From Spisula solida (taxonomy: Eukaryota; Mollusca; Bivalvia; Venerida; Mactridae), in contig OX365946.1 of assembly GCA_947247005.1 (NCBI GenBank), positions 48,758,734-48,822,733 on the forward strand: a stretch of DNA of 64,000 nucleotides, read 5' to 3'. Position numbers and translations under genes: made by a program. Below the pieces are notes generated by a model. That model saw nothing but the letters and a program-made list of their open reading frames with translations, was not told where the DNA came from and did not search any database. Of the stretch, positions 57,557-64,000 are shown piece by piece (within the stretch, counting starts at the first letter, position 1; every line of letters starts with the position of its first letter).

Positions 57557-58552
57557 TATAATGTAAGTTTTACAATTGATTGTTGTCACTGTAAATTCAG
57601 CTGCAAACAACATAAACGTCGCATGCTAAGGTAGCCTTCCGTAACAAAAGTGCATTCAACTGAGTTACTACCGATGGTTTGTTTTCCGCTAGCGATATAA
57701 TATTCCATTCCAATAAATATTTACCGACTGACGCGGATCCATTTTTCAACCAATCAAATCTTATTAAAACCAATTTCCTTGTCTGTATATTATGTGAAAC
57801 CCTACCATGATCATTCTTGTATTTCACGTGAAATATCTGTTTTAATTGTGATACGATTAATTATAATACGAGACATGTCGTGCTGCTACAAAATGTACTA
57901 TAATTGGTTAGTAAAAAACGAACTTTCATATTCGTCTTTCGACTTTATTAAGTCTTCATCAGGAATGATAGATAATACAAAATGTAGTCGTGGTAGACAT
58001 TTTTTGCCATAATAACCCATACATGTACAAGCACATAATATATGTCCAATTGGGTCTTACGGATTTCGCTGAAGAGACTGCAAATAACTGAGAGAGTTAT
58101 GTGATACGAGAAAGCCTGGTGGTCGAACAGATTTAGTGTATTAGAAACGAAAAACTACCCTCAATTCCAATCTGGTTTTAGCTGAACGCAGACATGACAA
58201 GGACGGAATGGGTGTATTAAAAACAGTCTGTGAACTAAATAAAATCGTAGTGTAGTCATTATCCAGAAGTGTCACGTTCTCGCCTGTCCAGAACCGTGTC
58301 GTCGATATTTTACGATTTGACTGAACATTTTGAGAAATAGTCTGGTGTGACTGGTCTTATACATTAAGTCGTTTACCGGGAATGTTTCACGACGTTAGAG
58401 CGTTGAAATTGATTGTTCTCCAGTCTATACAACGGAAATCTAAAATCTAAAAGTACATTCGATTTTGTGACAAGTGATTTGCACTATTAAGATAGTATAT
58501 GAATGCATAGTATGTTCTTACAAAACTACATTATCATGTAAATGCTTTTAAG

Positions 58553-58669
58553 GCTGAATTAATTGACATGGGATTTCAATTTCAACACCCAGACTGTCTA
58601 GACGATACAGGAGTATTGTTACAGGTTGACAGAACGGTCATGGAAGGAGCAATGTTCGGTGTGAGAAAG
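58553..58669 (+). CDS. Candidate exon, duplication arm 2 (39 codons)
   Basis: Paralogue of 49,537-49,647. An acceptor-like AATGCTTTTAAG and donor-like AGAAAG|GTACAA bracket 117 open bases (ELIDMGFQFQ..., PDCLDD, MEGAMFGVRK). The frame also stays open past the donor to 58,786 in this copy, so the segment might be part of a longer ORF instead of an exon. The family is not recognised. Confidence 0.35.
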
Positions 58670-61600
58670 GTACAACGATGGAACAGAATTTTGAATATGT
58701 CGTCTCAACACCTTAATATGACTTTGTATAGATACGCCGATTTTGGTTTCAGAACTGTCAGTATCAAACTAACGAACATCAAATAAATGCAGACAGAATG
58801 ATAACATTATAAGTACTTGCAATACATCATACAGCAAACACAGACGAGGCTAACAATATGTTCCTTATCACACAACGTATTTATTCATTATGTATTAATA
58901 TGATTGCGTATGAACTTTATTATAATTCTACTAATATAAACTATCATACTATCAGTGTTTCCACCAAGCGGCTATTAATGTACTGCTACATCATTGAATC
59001 GGGCAGTTTGCCTACGTTAGCTCATTGTGATGTGGGAGAATCTACAGATTGTAAAGATTAATTTACTCGACCAAGCTATTGCGTGGAATCTTAATAACAA
59101 TTTCTGCTAATGTGCTTATAAAACGTACACACGCAGGTTATGTTCATAGCAGTCAAGCTTATTTCGGAGCATGATTTTATAAAGAATGGAATATATGCGT
59201 CTGGTGATGATTATGATAAGATAAAATGGACACTGATGACAGGACGTAATTAATTATGTAATGGGGACTTGGCGGAATGCACCTCGTGCAATATTGTAAG
59301 AAACTGTTTAATTTGATAGAATCGATTCACGCATCGGATCTTAGACAGACAGTGGTGATAAAAACTATGATCACAGCAGCATTTTTGTAATACAATCAAA
59401 ACGTTAGAAGACGAGGAGATGCAATTAGCGAAACTAACAAAAAACACGAAACACGGACTTTTGCTAAAAAAAGGACACGCCACATAGAAATTCAGATGAC
59501 ATCCTAAAGCGTTTTGTCTTTCTAACTATTTTAAAATAGTATTTTAAATTTAATGAGAAAAGCTACATGGAAGATCACTTAAGTGCCCACCGGCAGTCTG
59601 TTCGATGACTGAACAATTAAATAAAAACTAGCCATTCACAAATAGCTAGCTGGTGGATACATTTACGTATGAATGCACTCGTATACTTACATGATCTCTC
59701 CTATAATTATGATATATTTAAGCGTTGTTTTCAAACACTTGTGTATGGTTTACATAATCTGTGCGAGCGATAGAGCGCATCTCATGTGAACAGTAAGGCG
59801 CGGGTAAGAAACCAATCTTTGACAACGTTGAAGTTTAAGCTTTTAGTAACTGAGGAGGAAGTAACTCCAAAATATGGCGTATGCATGTAGTTATATTGTT
59901 CTTTATATCGCAATAGAAGCAATGCCCAAGGTATGAAATGATCGATCGATGCAGCTAAGTTAATAATGTCAGTTAAGACGACGTCGCTAATGTTGTGTAT
60001 AATGTGTAATTTTAGTACAAATGTTCTTTTGTTACTTCCTATAAGTATCGTCATGCTCTCAATTTTTCAAGTAACTTCGTTGACATGGTAACTAATACTA
60101 AGATAAAAAAAACCTGCTATATTCGTATTTAATGTTTCCAATATATTGCTATTTAATGGTGGTCAATTGTAATTCTCTGTGCCACTTGTTGTTAACATTC
60201 TCATCAAATGGGTTCAGATCATACCTCAGATCTGGTTTCATATTTGTAATGCACTTAGATGTGATATATATGGAAGGCAATTAAATTCCTTTCGACTTAC
60301 TGCATCTATTGTGTGTTGTGGAAAGTGCGTCATTGAGTGTTTTTTGTAGTAAAATAGTTTGTTACGTAATACACATAATGACATCAGTAATCACGTTGGC
60401 AGAAATTATAGACTTTCAAAAACACAAGCTTCGAGGAGAGCAAAACGGCCGCCTTAAGTCAGGGGCCTAGACTGTGATTTTACACTCATGCATAGTGAAC
60501 TTACATTGAAGGTTATTATATAACAATTTTGTTATATATTATTTAATTGTTAAATGCACCTGAAAGCATTGGGATGAAATAGGAATTTTGAGGAACGTTC
60601 TATATAATCATGTTTTGACTTGGCCAAAGCTATTGCCTATGTCGAACCAATCGTGATAGCTCGGCCATTTCCGTTTATCTCCGGTAAATAACCTCGTGTC
60701 TAACTGTAGTAATACACCAAAGCCAACAGGCCGTGAGTTAAAAGTCGCTACCTACGCGTAAAAGTAACAAATTATGTATCCGTCATTAAGATGGTTATTT
60801 TATCTTTCCCGAACAGTTTTCTTGTTTTTATGATCATACGAAGACATATCATAAAAGAAATAACCCATATCTTTAAATATTATTCATAATTTATATTTCC
60901 CAAGCACGTGTCGAAAACATTAACAAACATGACCCATATTTAAGCGGGTTTGTTTACAAAATATACTACTTGACTTTCGGATCATTTCGAGTTAACTTAT
61001 CGCCTGGCCACATGTGATTAATCGTTCCGTGGAATTTTGTAGTGCGTATTTACTGGTATAATATATCTATATAGATATATATATTTGTGTGAACATGTAT
61101 TGACATAATGTGTACTGAAGACTGGGGGCTGCCATTTTCTAATCATGTGACTGAAAATAGTTTCAATATGGCGCCTTGTTATGTCAGAGGTCTATCGCAA
61201 TGCATAAAGGCCGAGGTGATCAGAATGATGTCGAACATGACCATAGGCACATGGTTTTAAATTATTTAAGTGTACCCTATATAGAACGAAGGTCGGCAGC
61301 GGCCATGTGTAGCCGCAACGGGTATGACGTTGCAAGAACTGGTATCCGTGTTTGCTGTGACAACTGAACAATAACTTGGTACAATCCTTCGTATCGTCAT
61401 ATTCGTAAAGGGTAAACATGGCCACTGCACAACCTTTTCAATATATAGGTTACATTCAGATAATTTGAAACTCAGATAATTTGAAACCATGTGCTTATGA
61501 ACATGACCTTGTCACGTAACTTTTTGCGTGATTATGTGAATATTTAACACGACCTTAATATCTGTAATTCCATGAAGCCTTAAGTGTACTATTTCTATAA

Positions 61601-62046
61601 TTTTATCTCGCTGTTTGTTCAAGGTCTTAATTTATCGACAATTATAACGGAATGCTAAGTTCAGCATACCTATTGATTTAAAGTTCCAAAGCAATTCAAA
61701 TTAAATAACCATTAGTGTAAATGCTCTCTATTTTTTTACTCGTACGTGAAGTGAACTAAGCACTTTCACCTAAAATCACATACCAGCAAGTAACAACTTG
61801 CTCTGTTCAAGCTTCACACATGCAGGATGCCGTTGTGGCTAAACATAGCCGTTGCACAACCTTCTTTCTATATAGGATACACTCAAATAATTTAATACCA
61901 TTATTTGAAACCATGTGTCTATGGTCATGTTCGACATTGGCTATAGCTTTGGCCAATATATAGGTTAAACCATGTGCCTATGAACAAGACCTTGTCACGT
62001 AACTTTTCGCGTTATAATGTGTACTAGTATACCGGTAAATAACACG

Positions 62047-62081
62047 AGTGCTGCCTTCCCTGTCTGACTTAATATAATCTT
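62047..62081 (+). mobile_element. 35-bp Penelope-like terminal fragment
   Basis: GAGTGCTGCCTTCCCTGTCT followed by GACTTAATATAATC is the reverse complement of the terminus found at 62,369 and 47,990. The paralogous sites (about 53,355 and 61,548) lack it, reading AACACGACC then TGTAATTCCA. It therefore looks like an extremely short insertion or repair patch. Confidence 0.55.
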
Positions 62082-62364
62082 TTTGTAATTCCATGAAGCC
62101 TTAATTTTATCTCGCTGTGTTTGTTCAAGGTCTTAATTTATCGACAATTTTAACGGAATGCTAAGTTCAACAAGCCTATTGATTTAAAGATCCAAATTGA
62201 TTAAAAATTAAATAGCCATTAGTGTAAATGCTCACTAATTATCAAAGTTTTCAAATGAGTATTCGATCGTTGAGATATAAAGGCACTATTATATTCTGAG
62301 GATGTTCAGCAAAGCAACTATCAACATCTCTGAAAAGGAAACACACACAAAATTATTGAAAAAA

Positions 62365-63805
62365 TATTATATTAAGTCAGACAGGGAGGGCAGCACTCAA
62401 CCTAACCAGCCGAGCACAGAAAACATTAAAAACACACAATTTAAAGCACTGAAAACACGGCATCCCGTCCTGAAAGTCTGCCGCCTCAGTCAGTCAAACT
62501 TAAACGGAACGAGAGCCATGTAACGAGAAAAACAACAACCGGACACCACACACCACTAGGACAATCTACAACATATATATAGTGTACATGCAATTTTGAA
62601 AGATACGAAGCACCCTTTGCTGGACAACGAAATTGCAGAATGGCACATACAAAATGAACAAAGTTCAACAAAAAGGCACAATGGCGAAACATTTTTGTAT
62701 TTTTACTATAAAGTGGACAATACATACATAGAGGAAGGTTGACTAAAGGGCTTCCGCCTTGGTACGGACAGCGACAAATGTCACTGGGGCTTAATTGTTT
62801 TACAGTGCACCAAACTTCACACTTACCCAATAGACAGTCTTTTAGCACATTACAGTGTAAATAAAAGTAACCCGCCATGTAATGCCCTCTAACAAAAAGG
62901 CCACAGTGACAGGTAATAAAAGAATGTAAAACATATAAATAACGTCCATCGAGTAGCACAGAAAGTACTCAATAACCTTTAAGAAGTCAGAGCAATAAGA
63001 GAGCAAAACATTTAAGGGTACGACAAGACAATGTAACAGACAGGCATCAATGCCAGCCGCTCAAAAAGGCTTGAGGTTAGGCATATCATAGATTATGTAT
63101 ATTGTCCGGTCATCGCACAATGAAATAGGAGCATAATGGCGAGCTGTAAATCGACCCACTACTAAGCATGCAGTCCTTTGCAAAATTAAAGGGTCATATC
63201 CTCTACTCAGAAAACGTTTTATAATCTTGATAAACACATCATGAAAGTGACTATGACCCAAAACCTTTCGAAATCACATCACCATAAAATTCAGGCTGAG
63301 ACAGACCTTGTCACAGAAGTGTCTTTAAATTAATACCATATTTAGAAATGAGATCTGAATTACGCCTATAAAATTTTGCAAAAGTTTTACGAAGTTTATG
63401 GAAGCAATAGCCTTGTTGTAGTAACTTATTAGTAATAAGCTCGAGAACAAGCTCTAGCAAAACGGATTAATTGAGAAGAGTAAAAACCATATAAAGTTGA
63501 CCGTAGAACATCTCCATCCAAGTGTGGGTAATTTACAGTATCAAAATTAAAATCATCTCTCTTGTCGTAAATTTACTAACAATTTGACCTGCTTCTATTG
63601 CAAGATCGAGGTCTAGGAATGATGCGTGTTTATCGGATGAATTAGCTTCGTTTAGTGTTAACTCGGCAGGGTAAATTTCTATGATCTTATTCGAAAAGTA
63701 AAGATTATCAATATTTAAAATGTCATCAAGGTATTGGGAAGTATTATTAAACGCTGTAATTCATCAGATTTGTGTTCGGAAGTATACGCTCGGGAGAATA
63801 CGCTC
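62365..63805 (-). pseudogene. Penelope-like retrotransposon, 5'-truncated, minus strand
   Basis: Read on the minus strand from 63,790: FNNTSQYLDDILN (YLDD at 63,733-63,722), YFSNKIIEIYPAELTLNEAN, ASFLDLDLAIE, LLQQGYCFHKLRKTFAKFYR, LSQPEFYGDV and LQRTACLVVGRFT (about 63,190-63,150), with several frame changes. This order matches the C-terminal half of Penelope-like reverse transcriptases. A 3' noncoding region to 62,365 follows, shared with 47,970-48,345. The N-terminal half is missing. Duplication arm 1 is uninterrupted at this point (ATTATTGAAATATATTCTTG, near 53,656), giving an empty site. No GIY-YIG endonuclease is evident. Confidence 0.75.
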
Positions 63806-64000
63806 TTGTATTTTTGCATAAATCTTTGTCTTTGAAAGTTCGATCGCAGGATATACATCCTATAAGTGCAAGAAGAGTAAAAGGCAGATAGAACTTCGTT
63901 TGTATGTTTTAATCGAGTGTGTGCTACGTTTTAACAACGTGTAAGTCATAAATGGGTTTTATTTGCCAATGGTTAATAGCACAAATGCTCCTGCACAAAC

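Larger units (their letters stand above)
56310..64000 (+). repeat. Segmental duplication arm 2, runs off the window
   Basis: Collinear with 46,230-53,930. It lacks the HINE-like element of arm 1 and contains the Penelope-like insertion at 62,365-63,805. Between about 60,600 and 62,280 the arm is rearranged: a block with TGTGTCTATGGTCATGTTCG and ATGAAGCCTTAA is present twice (about 61,470-61,735 and 61,850-62,260), with an inverted fragment near 60,620-60,645. The last matching block (63,806-63,990) continues to the end of the window. Confidence 0.85.

Overview
The window is eukaryotic, A+T-rich, intron-bearing DNA packed with mobile elements. It best fits an invertebrate, and probably a bivalve mollusc. 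The reasons are a Ty3/gypsy pol whose reverse transcriptase and integrase wording resembles molluscan and cnidarian copies, Penelope-like reverse transcriptase pieces, tRNA-derived SINEs, (GGAC)n-tailed repeats, and tandem-array elements of about 158-165 bp of the kind common in bivalves. The species is inferred, not proven. No intact conserved host gene is recognisable.

1-10,183 is one Ty3/gypsy element on the + strand: gag, zinc knuckle, protease, reverse transcriptase, RNase H and integrase. It is broken by many frameshifts and stops. A 4.6-kb foreign block (about 4,480-9,105) splits it inside the integrase zinc-binding domain. That block carries a minus-strand C2H2 zinc-finger pseudogene with spliced-gene signals, a clean plus-strand exon candidate and a tRNA-derived SINE. 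The integrase C-terminal domain reads straight into a PHD finger, which is the most interesting coding feature here: a chromatin-reader module where chromoviruses carry a chromodomain.

9,869-18,055 is a two-copy direct tandem duplication of about 4.1 kb. Each copy holds the end of the integrase, the PHD finger, an extra acidic/serine-rich zinc-finger ORF region, a conserved AGGTCA palindrome and two small exons joined by a phase-consistent intron. Some lesions are shared by both copies and some are private, which orders the decay relative to the duplication. A second PHD-like domain (18,160-18,361) closes the region.

18.4-46 kb is a mosaic of transposons. It includes a 3.5-kb long-TIR element with an ACATG target duplication (19,443-22,947), nested foldback modules, a 1.45-kb TIR element inserted inside a tandem array (26,936-28,382), Helentron/HINE-like elements with terminal hairpins, a Penelope-like fragment, a THAP9/P-element-like transposase relic (34,033-36,270), a decayed unidentified transposon ORF (23,018-24,235, minus) and a family of long palindromes. 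41.4-46.2 kb shows no recognisable feature.

46.2-64 kb is a diverged direct segmental duplication (46.2-53.9 and 56.3-64 kb) of mostly noncoding DNA. The two arms act as empty sites for each other: a 1,468-bp HINE-like element sits only in arm 1 and a Penelope-like copy sits only in arm 2. One short coding-like exon is kept open in both arms with an in-frame size difference.
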